Below are positions 21,116 through 33,789 of a stretch of 64,000 nucleotides of DNA, piece by piece. Position numbers and translations under genes: made by a program. The notes beneath the pieces are model-generated. The model was not told where the DNA came from, searched no databases, and saw nothing but the letters and a program-made list of their open reading frames with translations. The stretch comes from Glebionis coronaria (taxonomy: Eukaryota > Streptophyta > Magnoliopsida > Asterales > Asteraceae). The stretch covers positions 528,714,538 through 528,778,537 of the forward strand of contig CM046876.1 of NCBI GenBank assembly GCA_025667525.1, written 5' to 3'. Position 1 is the first letter of the stretch; the number at the start of each line of letters is the position of its first letter.

Positions 21116-22215
21116 GTTTGTAACAACTTGAATTTACGCGTCTTATTATTTATTTAAAGGCGTGCTTGTTTGTAACTTAAAGACATGCTACCGGTTTGTG
21201 CCAACTATGAGTATACTTTGATTAGTCGAGAATACGCGTGTCCACTTTTACATTTGTCACGTCATTGAGTTAGTTGTGTCGATACTCCTATAGTACCACC
21301 ATGAGTCGGTTTGCTAGCTAAGTCTTAGTATGTTGGATCAAGTCTTTCACAATTGGTCATGTTGGGCCGAAACTACCCAAATTATCTTACTGGGTCGAAA
21401 TATTGAAAGTGTATACAATTTAAGCATCTACTGGAAATGAAATCTAAATTTTGTAAACTTTCATTAAAATAACAGTGGTTACAATTTATGGTCAACCAAA
21501 GTCAAACTGTAAATTTTAAACTTAATTTACAAACCCACTCACTACAATAGTCCAATACACATGTCGAAATTTCCTTAAACATGTAGTCACAAGCCTCATC
21601 AAATTTATCTTAGGACTACCCCTAAGCCAAATATACCAAAATAAATATCAGCTCTTTTTCACAGCCTCCTAACACAAACACAAAGTATCAAACAAATATG
21701 GGTTTACAAAAATAAAGTTCATGCTACACAAATCAGTTTTAATTACATTTCTGGGAAAATTGTTAGAAGCAAGTATTAAAGTCTTGATTAGCCGAGCCTA
21801 ACCCCAAACCTCCTGTTCGAATACACCAGCCGAAAACCCTCCCACTTGTAAGTCTTTTGCCCATCATTCTCTTTTAATTGCTACATCCATTTAGTTGTGC
21901 TTGCAAAACCCGAGACTCTACTCGCGAAAACAAACAATAAGGGGGATTAGCTATTTAGAACTCATTGCTATCATATGCTAAGAATCAATAGAGACATAAA
22001 CAAAAAGATAATAGTTAGGTTTAATAGACCCACGACCTCATGTTTAATCTGTCGAGGCTATACTCGAAAACACCTTCCATACATTTGTTGTTGGTTCATG
22101 TTCGAATTTTGTCTTGTAATGGTGGCAAGTGATATTAATAACAATAGCAAATAAAAACCCCTTAACTGAATCATATATCTAATTTGACCAAACCCTAACT
22201 TTTATAAAACCAACC
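21116..22215. other. Interval without a recognisable gene
   Basis: AT-rich sequence with no long frame on either strand. No clear terminal structure. Probably decayed repeat DNA. Confidence 0.4.
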
Positions 22216-22550
22216 TGTAGAAACTAGAAGGGGGGGTTGAATAGTTTCTCATCGGTTTATCTCCTAATTAAAATTCCTTTCAATTAGGTGAGTGCACAAA
22301 ACTATCTTTTACTTGAAAGCTAGTTACATAATGATTAGGTTCAATTCTAATGCATTAACAATGTATAGTAAGTGTAGTGATAATGAATGTAAGTAAAGAG
22401 TAAGGAAAGAAACAACCTATTAGGAATACACCAAGATTTATAATGGTTCGGCAACGAGGCTCTATCCTCGTTCCTACTTCACTCCTCGAGTACACCCTAC
22501 TCGAGATTTCCACTATATCGACAAGCTCCCTTCTTGGCGGAGAAAACCTT

Positions 22551-22785
22551 ACGACGTCGCTTACATTATTTTCCGACACTAAGCTAAATGTCGAGACCTA
22601 ATCTTAGCTAGGACCAATCTACACAATGTCGCCCACTTCACTCTTTTACGACACAAGTCTAGATGTCGAGTTCTAATCCAAAGGTAGAACCAATCTTCAA
22701 AACGTTGCCTACTTCACCATTTTCTGACACAAGGCTAGATGTCGAGTTCTAATCCAAAGATAGAACCAATCTTCACGACTCTTCA
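22551..22785 (-). repeat. Tandem repeat, ~76 bp x 3
   Basis: Three diverged units, each with a GTCG.. start, a GACAC..GCTA(A/G)ATGTCGAG core and an AACCAATCT end; the cores begin near 22573, 22650 and 22727. Confidence 0.8.
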
Positions 22786-22827
22786 CTCTGAAGCTAAGTG
22801 AGAACTTCACACAACACAACTACATAA

Positions 22828-22945
22828 CACTTTATAGTTTAGTGAGAACTCACAAGACACAACCACATCACTTTATAGTTTAGTGAGAACTCACAAGACA
22901 CAACCACATCACTTTATAGTTTAGTAAGAACTAACACAACTAATT
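22828..22945 (-). repeat. Tandem repeat, 41 bp x ~2.9
   Basis: Units beginning CACTTTATAGTTTAGTGAGA at 22828, 22869 and 22910; the first two are almost identical. Confidence 0.9.
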
Positions 22946-22962
22946 ACAACTCAACTAATCAT

Positions 22963-23107
22963 ATCCAAGTACACATATGTAGCTTGGATCTACACAACAT
23001 AAATCCAAGAACACACATGTGCAATGGATGTACACAACTTTAATCCAAGTATTCACAAATAGCTTGGATGAAAACAAATAGTCCAAGTATTTACAAATAC
23101 ATTGGAT
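22963..23107 (-). repeat. Four small tandem hairpins
   Basis: ATCCAAGTA...TAGCTTGGAT-type inverted repeats of ~27 nt at 22963-22989, 23002-23029, 23043-23069 and 23081-23107. Stems are good in the first and third, weaker in the others. Confidence 0.6.
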
Positions 23108-23410
23108 CTACACAAGACATAAATAAACAAATGATGAACATGACTAGATCTTTAGGAGAAGGTAATCTTCATCAATGCTACATCTTTAATCACATCACAA
23201 GTGTGTAAGTGATCTTCTCTTTGGACAAGGTAAAGAAGGATATCAAGAGGATAATCATGAGTAAACATACTTAACACATTAAGTGATCATTTACAAATGA
23301 CTAGGATTAGATAAGAGAAAGAAGGCTGAAGAAGATGTCCAAAAAGGGCTGATGAGAATGCAGATTTGATCCACTATGTATAGGACAAAACATCCAACGA
23401 CTATATCTGC

Positions 23411-23480
23411 CCGCGGTTCTTTATTGGAGCCCGTGGTTCCTTATCGATAAGTAACCATCGTAGGTGCTAAGGTACCGCCG
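23411..23480. repeat. Nested palindrome P1
   Basis: Outer arms CCGCGGTTCTTTA and TAAGGTACCGCCGG enclose an inner stem GTGGTTCCTTAT-CG-ATAAGTAACCAT. Same plan as 25340-25413 and 38794-38873. Confidence 0.65.
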
Positions 23481-24599
23481 GCGTAGAGTCTGATCCTTTT
23501 TTTCTTTTAGTGAATTTGAAATATCTGAGGCTGTTTAAACCTTCAAAGGATATTCTTATGGAATTTGGAATATGCCATATTCAAATTTGCATTTTCATTT
23601 TAATAAAACGTTTTTTTTTAAAATAAAGTTTATTAAAAATCTTTTGTTATGTTTGACAAAAGTGAGTTTTAAGGTTAATCACTTTTATGATCACTAAGCA
23701 TGATTAAGATACGTTAGTGTAATGATTATTACCCTGATGATAGTGTTTGTTAGATAATTCGTTTTATGATTGTGTTTGACAATAAATGTCTTTGTAATTT
23801 GTCGTGATCAAAACTAAGAAAGATTAATTAATACTAACAATGTTTTTAGGCATTGCTTTGCATTAACAATCTTCCCCTTTTTGATTACGACAAACTATAA
23901 ACTCATTTACGTAAAATACAAGTTTATTCAAATTATTAACGAGTTTATCACTATCATTTCTCCCCCTTTGTCGAAGCAAAAAGGTTAGCACAAGTCTTTG
24001 AAGAAGAAAAAACCCGGAATATTGCTAGTAGCTCCCCCTTGATGCTTACTCCCCCTTGCTTGGGGCACCAAGTCAATGAGCTAAGGGGACATGCTACACA
24101 AAGGTTAGAAGAAAGAAAAGAAACACCAATGTATATATGTGCACTACTTACTAACTAACTTAAGAGGGAGAAGGAAAAGAAATCTCAAATTAGAAGGAAG
24201 CATTTGCTAAGTATGTCCAAAGGGTGTGTATTGACAATATCATAGTTCAATTGGTGGAATAAAGGAAGAAAAAAAACATCCAAACCAATAAAAAATGATT
24301 TAAAATGTCAATGGGTTAAAATTTAGAATTTATGAAATCGCCTATAATTAATTTTAAGTTTTAACCATGATCAACTCTTTAACAAATGTGTAAAATAGAA
24401 GTAGAGGGAAAGATAACACACATAACATTCATGTTACATAAATATGAAATAACATACAAGATAAATATTCATACACACAATATGAATATTTAAAGAAAAA
24501 AATAAGGAAAATAGACCACAAAGCATAAACTACTCTAATAGTGATAATCTTCCAAGATTGCTTAAATTTTATTGACTCAAACAACTAAAATACAAAATG

Positions 24600-25157
24600 T
24601 GCCTTAGTTGGAAAAAAAAGACGACGAAGCATCATTCGAAGTTTTGTTCACGAGAACGAAAACTTTAAGAGGAGGTCGAGTGAGGAGGAATTCAAGAAAA
24701 TTTAGCTTGTCATAGATATGAGCAAGTTCAATTTGTTGAAAACGACAACAAGCACACGAGGAACCATGATGCAAAACAAAGTCGTTAGATGGGGGAGGTC
24801 CATCAAGATTAGAGGTTGGTGGATAAGAGATGTTTTCACAATGCCTAATGAGGTTGGGGAAAGAAGATAGGTCATTGAGTTGAGGAGAGTTGAAAGGTTT
24901 TCGTGGTGGTGGAAGAATTTCCTTTCCTCTGGTAATTGGATTTATAGAGTAAGTCTCATTCCAATATTGAGTCGGAGAGAAAGAGGAATTCTTGGAGGAT
25001 TTTGGAGAAGAAGAATCATGAGGATTCTTGTTCTTTTTTTTATCTAAATAGATTTGACCGAGATTTTCGGTTTCTTTGAAAGCTTAGAAGAAGAAGCTTT
25101 AGGTTGAGAAGTTTGTGACAAAGAAATGTCAAGGTTAGGAAAGGAAGAATTAGGCAT
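24600..25157 (-). pseudogene. Small Pro-rich protein with HG-x2-C-x-CC motif, broken
   Basis: From the ATG at 25157 the frame reads a Ser/Lys-rich head and stops at TAG after ~38 codons. A homologous-looking continuation in a shifted frame gives a Pro-rich segment (PPPRKPFNSPQL), then HHGSSCACCRFQ and a leucine-containing tail. The second copy at 37936-38559 has the same order with a HGTNCPCC motif. The family is not recognised. The paired Cys and His suggest metal binding, but the function is unknown. The gene sits ~180 nt downstream (in sense) of palindrome P2. Confidence 0.45.
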
Positions 25158-25339
25158 TATGAGGGATGAAGGAAAGAACTCCCAAAAGAGAAGAATTTAA
25201 AGAAAATAGACGAGGCAAAGATTTGAAATGAAAAAGAAAGGTTTTAAGAAATGTTTAGCCAAATTGGGTAAACAAAGAATCTTAACCAAAACAATGGTCA
25301 AAGAAGAAAGACCAAAAATAAGCCAATAACGGCTTTACT

Positions 25340-25413
25340 GGGCGCGGATCTTTAAAATAGCCCGCGGTTCCATATCGATATGGATCCGCCTGGAGGCTAA
25401 GGAACCGCGTCCA
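25340..25413. repeat. Nested palindrome P2
   Basis: Outer arms CGCGGATCTTTA and TAAGGAACCGCG; inner stem GCGGTTCCATAT-CG-ATATGGATCCGC with one mismatch. Confidence 0.7.
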
Positions 25414-25588
25414 ATGGACTGGAAAACTTGATTTTTCAAAAGTTTTGGAGAAAGATAAGACTTTTTCAAAATTTGGCAAATCTTGGATTTTTACCTCTTT
25501 TAGCACTAGAGTATGCTAGGGTTGCATAAAAGCAACACATTCACAAAGAATGTCTTGACAAAGAGTGACAAAATATTTAAGTAACATT

Positions 25589-26124
25589 TGTTGATCCCAA
25601 ACTTAGATCGATTAAGCTTTGTGTATACGAGATTAGATCAAGTAATACACGTAGAGAAACCTTTGCTTATGAATAAAGTAACTAAGTGTTATGCGGAATT
25701 AACACTTAATCTAAAACACAAAGATGTTAAACAAACTTTCACTTGTATTAGAATGATCGAACTTGATTACAATGAAAGAGGTTTAACTTGTGAAAACTTA
25801 TGATAACTGATTATTAACTTTAACCTAAAAGATCTTCTTTTATAGATTAAGAAGTCTTGTACAATAAGCTACGAATCAACTATTCTAGGTAAAGATAATA
25901 ATAGAAAATACAATGTCGAGATTATCTTTACCATACACAAATAAAGAAACAAATAAACAAAAAGATTCGTATGAAGATATATTCCATCAGTGCTAATCTT
26001 CAAGGCTATCAGCGTTGACTTCTTCAATGTCAACGCTTGGCTGTCAGCGTCCAATGTCATCTTATCAGCGTTGACATTCTTCTTATCAGCGTCAAGTGAA
26101 CTGACCCATAATTTATTCCCAACA
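25589..26124 (-). repeat. Copia 3' LTR
   Basis: 536 bp; in sense TGTTGGGAATAAATT...GGATCAACA. A TATA-like CTATAAAAG lies at 25845-25837. Four AACGCTGA/GACGCTGA words crowd the U3 start (26010-26091). Confidence 0.95.
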
Positions 26125-26146
26125 ATCCTCCCCTAAACTTGATATC
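26125..26146 (-). other. Copia polypurine tract
   Basis: In sense AAGTTTAGGGGAGGAT abuts the 3' LTR. Confidence 0.85.
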
Positions 26147-26196
26147 TATTCCAATGATCAAGTTTCTGAATAAAAACTTAAAGCTTAGGAGGAATC

Positions 26197-29100
26197 TTAC
26201 AAAAACTTCTTATGTTGGTGGTAAACATATCTAATCAAGTCTTTGGCCACGTCACTAGTAAAATCAATCTCCAAGGGTGTCTCCTTCATCTTCTCCAATA
26301 CTTCTTTGGACAAGAAATAGTTAGCATCCACAAGTAGATACTCTGAAAACTTTGTAGAGCTCAAATGAAATACACCACAAGTAGAATAAAGCCTCCAATG
26401 AAGATTACTCAGGTCATCTTCAAGATCCTTCCATATGGCAGGATCTGCTTCTCTTGGACCACACAAAGTCAAAAATGTGTGCCATAGTCTTATTCCATTT
26501 GCTGAAGTAGGTGCTTCAGCTGTATACTTGGCCTCTATCAATCTCCATAGATGCACCAAGTCTTCTCTGTCTATGCTTGCAAAGATAGAAATAATTGAAG
26601 TGAAAGTGTGTACCTCCTTTCCAAACCTGCCAATCTTCCAAAATCCACACTCATCTTCATCAAAACTAATGATTGGATTTCTGTCATCTAGAGGTACTAC
26701 ATTAACCAAATCTGAAGCTTCCAATGGAGAAAGCTTGAGATGCTTCCTTATGACACTTTCAGTTGGATAATACACATCCATATCTTTGGGAAATTGGAGA
26801 GGATCTCCTTTCTTCACTGGTCTTTGAGCAATTCTCATCTCCTTTTGAATCTGCATTTCCTCAGCAAGCTCTTGTTTCCTTTCTTCTGAAAGAAACTGTA
26901 AGACATTTTGTTCTTGCACATTCCTCCAAATAGGATGTGCCCTATACTCTAGCTCCTCAAAAGATAAAGCCAGCAACTTCTTGTATGTCCATCTAGGTTG
27001 ATGGCATCTAAGCAACTTATAGTACAATTGCCTTCTATCTCTTTTAAGCCAGGTCTTGACCTCTTGTGCATTAAACCTCAAAATCACCTTTATGTCATCT
27101 TGTACCCTGAGAAGAATTTCCAACCCCGAAATTTGATCTGATAAGCTCATCCCTGGGTTGTCCATTACTTTGTCTTCCCAAGCATGGTACATTCTGGTGA
27201 TTTCTGGAAGGTCCCAATCAATCTGATTCTTCAAATCACTCAATCTTTCCTTTGCTAACTCATCCCCATATTCAAGTCTTTCTGGATCTTCAATAATTTG
27301 AACACTTGAATCTGAGCTATCTCCTTCTTTTTCATCACCACTCTCTTCCTCACTCTCAGAAGTAGCAACAAATGGTGATCTACCACTCCTCTTCAAATCT
27401 CTTTCCAAAAGTTGTGCAGCCAACTGTTCATCAAATGCAATCTGTGCTGCATCTTTCTTTGGAACATCTTCTTCAACCATAATCCCCTTACCCTTGTCTT
27501 TTGGATCAATAATAGGTAAGGTAGAAGAAGAAACCTGTGTGGACACATCTTTGATGATTGTTGATGACTGGAATACATCAACACCACCTGCAACTTTGTC
27601 AGCGTTCAAGTTACCTTTATCAGCGCCCCGATTACCTTTGTCAGCGCTGGATGTGTCAGCGTTCAAACCTGTATCAGCGCCCATTGTTTCTGTGAAAGAT
27701 CCTTCCAAGTTTAATGGTGTCACCTTGGATGTATCAATAACAGGATGCTGCTTCAGACTTGTAAGAGCTTCAGCAATACCTAAAGATTCACTAAATTGTG
27801 AACTCTTCTCACTGGCTGTATGAATCAGCTCATCCTCTTCATCCTCCCCTTTGGAAGATTCCTCCATCCTACTCCTGCTACTTGGATTCTCCAAAACAGT
27901 TACCCGCTCCCTCAATACTTGGAGTTCATGGCCCTGTTTGTTGACAATTTGTACAAGGCTGACATTTTGCTTTTGCAAGCTAATGACAGCAGCCGTCAAT
28001 TCAGTCAATGTCATAGGTTCCAATCTGCCCTCAGCTAGAATGGGGATTTGACCTCCCAAAATAGAATCATAGGGCGTGGATGAGGTCTTAATGATGTTGG
28101 GACTGTCTTGACCAGCATCTAAGCTTGTGTCAATAGCCCCAACCTCATCCATGGCACCAGCCACACTTGTGGAGGTGGTTCTCTCTGCTACAAGGCTAGG
28201 ACCACTAGAGGAGAACACTCCAGTAGTCCTTTGGCGTTTATTCAACCTAGATTGTAAGGGGGTGGAAGATGAAGTAGATTGTGTGGGTGTTGGTTGGTTA
28301 AGGGGTGTTTGGGATTGTTCAGGGATGGTATCAGCGTTGGGATTGGCTGTGTCAGCGCCAACATTTTGAGTGTCAGCGTTGACATTAGGTTGGTCAACGT
28401 CCATGTGGTCTGGTGAAGGTAATGGTTCATGGATAGGCTCAAGTTGAGGTGCAGGGTCTGGGTGTGGTTGAGCAGCCTGAATTACTTCAAGCATGGCTTG
28501 GGTAAGAGGGATGGATCTGTTTGTGGAACTCATCTTGTCAAAAATGGTTTTCTTTTGCTTAGGGATCTCATAAAAAGTGTCATGATCCCTAGTACAATAT
28601 TCTTGTAAATCAAATACCATTTGCAAAAATCTTGGGTAAGCCAAAGTCATTTTACTTCCCTTATTTTTACACATCCCTTCAAAAATCATTTTTGAAAAAT
28701 TATACTTAAGCCCACGTGTTATACAAACCAAAGCACTTGCAATTAACCTGTTTATTTCATTAAAAGAAGTACATTTTGGACTTAAGCATTGGAGAAGGAC
28801 ATGTATCAAATATTTCCAGTCAGAGGGAAATTCCTACTTATGATATTTATTTAAAGATTTACCAGCAGGAATAGGATAACCCAATTCCCTAAGACCTTGT
28901 TCTATTGTTGCAACGGCAAGAGTAGTCACACCATCAGCGTCATCAAGACGCAAAGCTTGGCGAACCAAGGCTTCAGTGACCACCCATGTTCTTCCATGAA
29001 CAGTAAATGTTAATGTGGTCACTCCATTAGCTGTTGTGGAACTAACATTGTTCCAAAACTGTCTAATGTGTGCGACAGGGACTAGTGGCTCATGAGAAAG

Positions 29101-29247
29101 TGCATACCTTATAGAAGATGCATTTAAAAATGCCACCATTTGTGAATACTGAGGGAACAAATCATTATCAGCGGCCAAGTAAGCCACCATATTATGTTGG
29201 CTCTTGAACTCCAATGTCAGATTGCTTGAGTTGAACTTTGGTGCCAT
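26197..29247 (-). CDS. Extra 3' ORF of the copia element, one in-frame TAG
   Basis: ATG at 29247 opens a frame that hits TAG at 28836-28834 after 137 codons. The same frame continues without break to 26197 (a further ~878 codons), so a single stop divides one ~1,016-codon frame. The first part has SQHNMVAYL, a FLNASSIRYAL stretch and HIRQFW. The segment just after the stop (SDWKYLIHVLLQCLS...IASALVCI) fits directly onto it. From memory this matches the protein often labelled 'synaptobrevin/longin-like' in Tanacetum copia elements. The middle is Pro/Thr/Gln-rich with NADT/GADT repeats, followed by a short coiled coil and an acidic EEESGDEKEGDSSDSS stretch. The C-terminal ~350 residues look globular. 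No signal peptide or membrane segment was seen, so an envelope role is not supported. Function unknown. Confidence 0.8.
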
Positions 29248-30501
29248 GTTTAAAGCTGTTTAGGTTATGTGATATGGGAAAAAATCTAGGAGAAAAATGT
29301 TAGACAAGAAAATATGAATACCCAGAATAAAAAAGTTAGCCAAATTTATAGGAGAGATGCATGAGTTTGATTGGTAAAAAATGAGGCAGTTATATTCAAA
29401 GAGTAATGATGAAAATATTGAATCAAATATAACTTATCTCATGCATTAATTAAAAGTAACAACTCCCCAAAATTACGGCCAAAGATTAGTCAAAAAATAA
29501 CAACTGGGTAGGACCCACTAGGTGTCAACGGTCAAAAATAGCCCATCAGCGCCCAACGGCTATACTTTCTTGTCAGCGTTTGCCTAAAGCCTTGTCAGCG
29601 TCACGATTGGACGTAACAACGTTTGGAGAAAAACTTGTCAGCGTCTAAAAATAAAAAATATTTAAAAAGAAAAAGACCTTAACAAAGTAATTTATCCTAA
29701 GGGAAATATCTTACAAGTTGATAATAATTACTGGGCGGCAAGCACTGTCCATTTATGCACACTTGCTTAAGCAAGATAGACACAAATGTCCTCTAGTGTC
29801 CCTTGCTAACCAAAATACTTACCAACAAAGTTATTTCATAAAATTCTTTGTAACTCCCAGGTAAACCCATAACAAAACTATTCCCAAGTCTCCCATCAGA
29901 CCATAACCAATTCTAGGCCAAAAATGTCTTGGCAGCATGCATAGTTTGTCAACTTTGCATGCTACAGTGCCTCATGGTTTAGTAAAACTAACCCATACTC
30001 ACCTGTGGACACAATCTAGAATTGTGATGAGAGCATTATAAGAATACCCAAGAGTCCTAAAGGTTCCTTAAACCTCCCCTCAAACTATGATACATGAGTT
30101 TCTCAAAATATATATGAACATTAAAAATTTATGTCAAGATAGGAATATAAATATTCCAACCATCATCCATAAACAAAACCATGTCCAAATAGCTCTTCAA
30201 AGATCCATAAGCAACTCTGTATCCAATGGCATAAAGCTACCACCACCTACACATTTTGATTGAAAACCACAAAACTAACATTTGTTGCGGACAGCGTCCC
30301 GACAAAACTTATCGGCGTTGAAGGAACTCTTGTCAGCGTTAGACAATAATATCTCTAACAATGGCAGAATAACACTTATCAGCGTTACATTTACCTTTGT
30401 CAGTGTTAGAAAAAGAAAGTGGAAAAATCTAAATCATCACAAAGACCAATAACAATGCATTATCCTGTACATACTTTTACAAAAAGGTTCCAAAACACAT
30501 A
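29248..30501 (-). other. Spacer between pol and the extra ORF, no gene
   Basis: No long frame. Two clusters of the AACGCTGA-type word (29547-29643 and ~30294-30384), and a CCTCCCCTCAAAC tract at ~30073-30085 (purine in sense) that could be a second polypurine tract. Confidence 0.5.
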
Positions 30502-33500
30502 TTAAGTGAGATTAACCATTCCAATATTTGTTACCAAATATTGAAATCTTCCAGCATCAAAAGGTTTAGTTAATAAATCAGCCACATTATCTTCTGTGGC
30601 TACCCTATCTGGTTGTATTAAACCTTTCTCAAAGCAATCTCTTATAAAATGATGTCTAATCTCTATGTGTTTGGTTTTAGAATGATGTACAAGATTTTTA
30701 ATAATGCATAAAGTACTGTTATTGTCTACAAAAATCTTGGTATGCATGAAATTATACCCATAATCCAACAGCTGGTTCTGAATCCATAAGACTTGTCCAC
30801 AACATGCTGCTGCAGCCACATATTCTGCTTCAGTTGTAGAATTAGCCACCACTGTTTGTTTCTTGCATTGCCAAGATATTAATCTGCTCGCAAGAAATTG
30901 ACATCCACCAGTTGTGGATTTCCTATCAAACTTGTCACCACCATAGTCACTGTCTGAATATGCAATAAGCTCCAATGGAGAATCTTTTGGGTACCACAAG
31001 CCAAGATCTGGATAACATCTTAGGTACCTAAAAATTCTTTTCACAGCAAAAAGGTGACATTCTTTGGGAGTCACTTGATGGCGTGCACAAGCACACACAG
31101 CAAACATGATGTCAGGTCTTGAGGCTGTAAGATACATCAATGAACCAATCATTGATCTATAGTGCCTAACATCCACATCCTTTCCAGCTCCAATTTTTCC
31201 CCAAGGGTGTTCCCTATCCATAGGAGTGGAAGCATCCTTTTCATGTGGAGAAAAACCATATTTCTTCAAGATTTCAGCTACATATTTGTCTTGGGAGATG
31301 AAGATACCATCTTCTTTCTGCTGAACTTGTAAGCCTAGAAAGAAGTTCATCTCACCCATTGCACTCATCTTGAATTTATCTGTCATAAGCTTGGAAAAGT
31401 CTTCACTCATCTTTGGATTTGTGGATCCAAAAATGATATCATCAACATAGACCTGGACAAGTAAGACATCCTTACCTTTCTTCTTGGTGAACAATGTCTG
31501 ATCTATGGTGCCCCTTTTAAAACCATTTTCCACCAAATAGGTGGACAATGTACCATACCATGCTCTTGGGGCCTGATGAAGTCCATACATTGCTTTCTTC
31601 ACTCTATAAACCTTGTCTGGATTTTCAGGATCTTCAAAACCAGGAGGTTGCATGACATATACCTCCTCAACAATTGTTCCATAGAGGAAAGCACTCTTCA
31701 CATCCATTTGATAAACAGTGAAGTTCATACAAGAGGCATAAGCTAGAAAAATTCTTATAGCTTCAATTCGTGCAACTGGAGCAAAAACTTCTTCATAATC
31801 TATACCTTCCTCTTGTGTATATCCTTGAGCTACCAAACGTGCCTTGTTTCTGACCACAATACCTCGTTCATCTTTCTTGTTCCTTAGAACCCATCTTGTC
31901 CCAATTGGTCTCACATATCTAGGACAATCAACCAGCTCCCAAACATCCTGTATAGCAAATTGGTGAAGCTCATCCTGCATTGCTTCCACCCAACTAGGTT
32001 CTTTGAGAGCATCAAAAATCTTCTTGGGTTCTTCTTGTGACAGAAAACAGGCAAACAAACATGCTTGTACAAGAGGGGTATCAACCTTCTTGTGTATATT
32101 GGCAATAAATCCACCAAGACTTTGATGGGATCTTCTTGTCTGAACTGGAGCCATAACATCACCAATGATCTGAGATGAGGGGTGATCCTTTGCTGTGGAA
32201 GTGAGAACTCCTCCTTCAAAAAGTCTGGTGTCCTCAACTTCACGCTCCATGTTGCCAATATCTTCTTCATCAGACTCTCTTTGATCAACAGGAATCTCTT
32301 CATGGACATTAGAAGGTCCACCTTGTTCAAAATGTGAAGAGAAAAGATGTGCAAAGGTGTCATCAAATTCTGAACCTTGTTTGTCAGCGCTTGGGCTAAC
32401 AACGCTTGAACTGTTGTTGTCAGCGTCTGAGCCATCAGCGTCTGAATTGCTCTTGTCAGCGCTTGATTTCCCTTTGTCAGCGCCTGAAGAACCATGCATG
32501 TTTGTATTTGGTGGTACTTGGAAACCACCATTATCTTTTCTAGCAGCAGCAGCAGCAGCATAATACTCATCTGTCCATATAGGAAGTGTAACATATTCTT
32601 GTGTGGGAGATGACTCAACTGCTGGTGGTCCATCCTTCTTAGCAACCTGTATACCTGAAACATTACCAATTCTCTTTTCCAAAACACTTGAAGTTACCTT
32701 CACAATGTCTGGATCAGTAACAGGCATATAATTTAAAGCTCTAGATAAAGGTTCCAAGTCAAACAACCAATTTGGACCACTTTCAGGATCACTAGGTTTA
32801 CTCTCTAAAAACCTAACATGTACCTTTTCAAGCATACGTTTTTCCTTTTTAATGTAAACCCTATATCCTTTGCTCTGCACTGAATAACCCATGAAGTAGC
32901 CTTCATCACCTTTTGAATCAAATTTACCTAGGGCTTCACTAGTTTCTAAAACAACTACATGACAACCAAAAGGCTTGAGAAAGCCAATATTTAGCTTCCT
33001 TCCCCAAAGTAACTCATAAGGTGTCTTATTATGTATTTTGTTGACCAATGCCCTATTTTGAACATAACAAGCTGTGTTAACAGCTTCAGCCCAAAAGGCT
33101 ATAGGAAAGTAGGCATCAGCCAACATGGTTCTGGCTGCTTCAATTAGGGTTCTATTCTTCCTTTCAGCAACCCCATTTTGCTGTGGGGTTCTAGCTATGC
33201 TAAACTGCCTAGTAATCCCTTTCTTGGCACAAAAATCATCTAACAGCTGATTTCTAAACTCACCCCCATTGTCACTTCTAATAATTTTGACCTCATTACC
33301 ATTCTTCTTTTCAATATGGGTAATGAAATTAATCAGACTTTGGGCAGTTTCACTTTTCTTGGCTAAAAAGAAAGTCCATGTAAACCTGGAAAAATCGTCA
33401 GTGATGACAAAACAATATGATTTACCCTTCAAACTTTCTATATTAGTTGGACCAAAGAGGTCCATATGCAATAAGTGAAGTGGTTTAGAACTAGAGTGCA

Positions 33501-33741
33501 CCTGTTTAGATTTGAATGAGACCTTGTGCTGCTTGCCCTTAAGACATGCAACACAAGAGTGGTCATTGTGGAAAGCCTTTTCAGGCAAACCATAAACTAA
33601 ACCAAGCCTCACAAGTCTATTGATATTTTTAAAGTTTATGTGCCCTAATCTCTTGTGCCAAAGATTACTTTCATCTACTGAGGCTTTAGCATAAAAACAT
33701 GACATCATTTTATTATTCATCCTAATTCCATTAAGATTCAC
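30502..33741 (-). CDS. Copia Pol: integrase, reverse transcriptase, RNase H
   Basis: An open frame of 1,079 codons. Integrase zinc finger H29/H34/C63/C66 (WHKRLGH...CVAC); catalytic D94 (LHMDLFGP), D157 (RSDNGGEF) and E193 ([10 protein letters not shown]). A linker near residues 390-500 carries ADK/DAD repeats. The RT runs from ~600, with [10 protein letters not shown] and the YVDD active site at 765-768. RNase H has SDSDYGGD and the STTEAEY stretch. All key residues are present. It copies element RNA to cDNA in virus-like particles and integrates it. The frame extends upstream of 33741, past a single TAG at 33792-33790, into the protease frame; the listed start is not an ATG, so Pol was made as part of a polyprotein. 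Confidence 0.95.
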   Translation of the reverse strand: MNLNGIRMNNKMMSCFYAKASVDESNLWHKRLGHINFKNINRLVRLGLVYGLPEKAFHNDHSCVACLKGKQHKVSFKSKQVHSSSKPLHLLHMDLFGPTNIESLKGKSYCFVITDDFSRFTWTFFLAKKSETAQSLINFITHIEKKNGNEVKIIRSDNGGEFRNQLLDDFCAKKGITRQFSIARTPQQNGVAERKNRTLIEAARTMLADAYFPIAFWAEAVNTACYVQNRALVNKIHNKTPYELLWGRKLNIGFLKPFGCHVVVLETSEALGKFDSKGDEGYFMGYSVQSKGYRVYIKKEKRMLEKVHVRFLESKPSDPESGPNWLFDLEPLSRALNYMPVTDPDIVKVTSSVLEKRIGNVSGIQVAKKDGPPAVESSPTQEYVTLPIWTDEYYAAAAAARKDNGGFQVPPNTNMHGSSGADKGKSSADKSNSDADGSDADNNSSSVVSPSADKQGSEFDDTFAHLFSSHFEQGGPSNVHEEIPVDQRESDEEDIGNMEREVEDTRLFEGGVLTSTAKDHPSSQIIGDVMAPVQTRRSHQSLGGFIANIHKKVDTPLVQACLFACFLSQEEPKKIFDALKEPSWVEAMQDELHQFAIQDVWELVDCPRYVRPIGTRWVLRNKKDERGIVVRNKARLVAQGYTQEEGIDYEEVFAPVARIEAIRIFLAYASCMNFTVYQMDVKSAFLYGTIVEEVYVMQPPGFEDPENPDKVYRVKKAMYGLHQAPRAWYGTLSTYLVENGFKRGTIDQTLFTKKKGKDVLLVQVYVDDIIFGSTNPKMSEDFSKLMTDKFKMSAMGEMNFFLGLQVQQKEDGIFISQDKYVAEILKKYGFSPHEKDASTPMDREHPWGKIGAGKDVDVRHYRSMIGSLMYLTASRPDIMFAVCACARHQVTPKECHLFAVKRIFRYLRCYPDLGLWYPKDSPLELIAYSDSDYGGDKFDRKSTTGGCQFLASRLISWQCKKQTVVANSTTEAEYVAAAACCGQVLWIQNQLLDYGYNFMHTKIFVDNNSTLCIIKNLVHHSKTKHIEIRHHFIRDCFEKGLIQPDRVATEDNVADLLTKPFDAGRFQYLVTNIGMVNLT

Positions 33742-33789
33742 ATTATATATGTCTTTATGCCTTGGTGTTCTAAATTCTATGTATTTCTC

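Larger units (their letters stand above)
22216..23868 (-). repeat. 3' LTR of the LARD-like element (1,653 bp)
   Basis: Termini TGTAGAAACTAG on the left and GCATTAACA on the right, i.e. TG...CA in either reading. The rightward neighbour ATCTTCCCCTTTTTG is a polypurine tract in sense. It contains three separate tandem repeats and one nested palindrome. Confidence 0.7.
23869..25588 (-). other. Body of the LARD-like element, left part
   Basis: Contains purine tracts in sense (TCCCCC clusters at ~23960-24060 on +), a broken small gene (24600-25157) and palindrome P2. The rest is AT-rich without a gene. It ends in target copy ACATT (25584-25588) of the copia element. Confidence 0.5.

Noticed and set aside
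26435..28369. Several + strand frames of 70-110 codons opposite the copia extra ORF
   Set aside because: Antisense shadows of a long coding frame; no independent start context or domain.
26197..28833. Envelope-like gene
   Set aside because: No signal peptide, membrane span or cleavage site is visible; position after pol alone is not enough.
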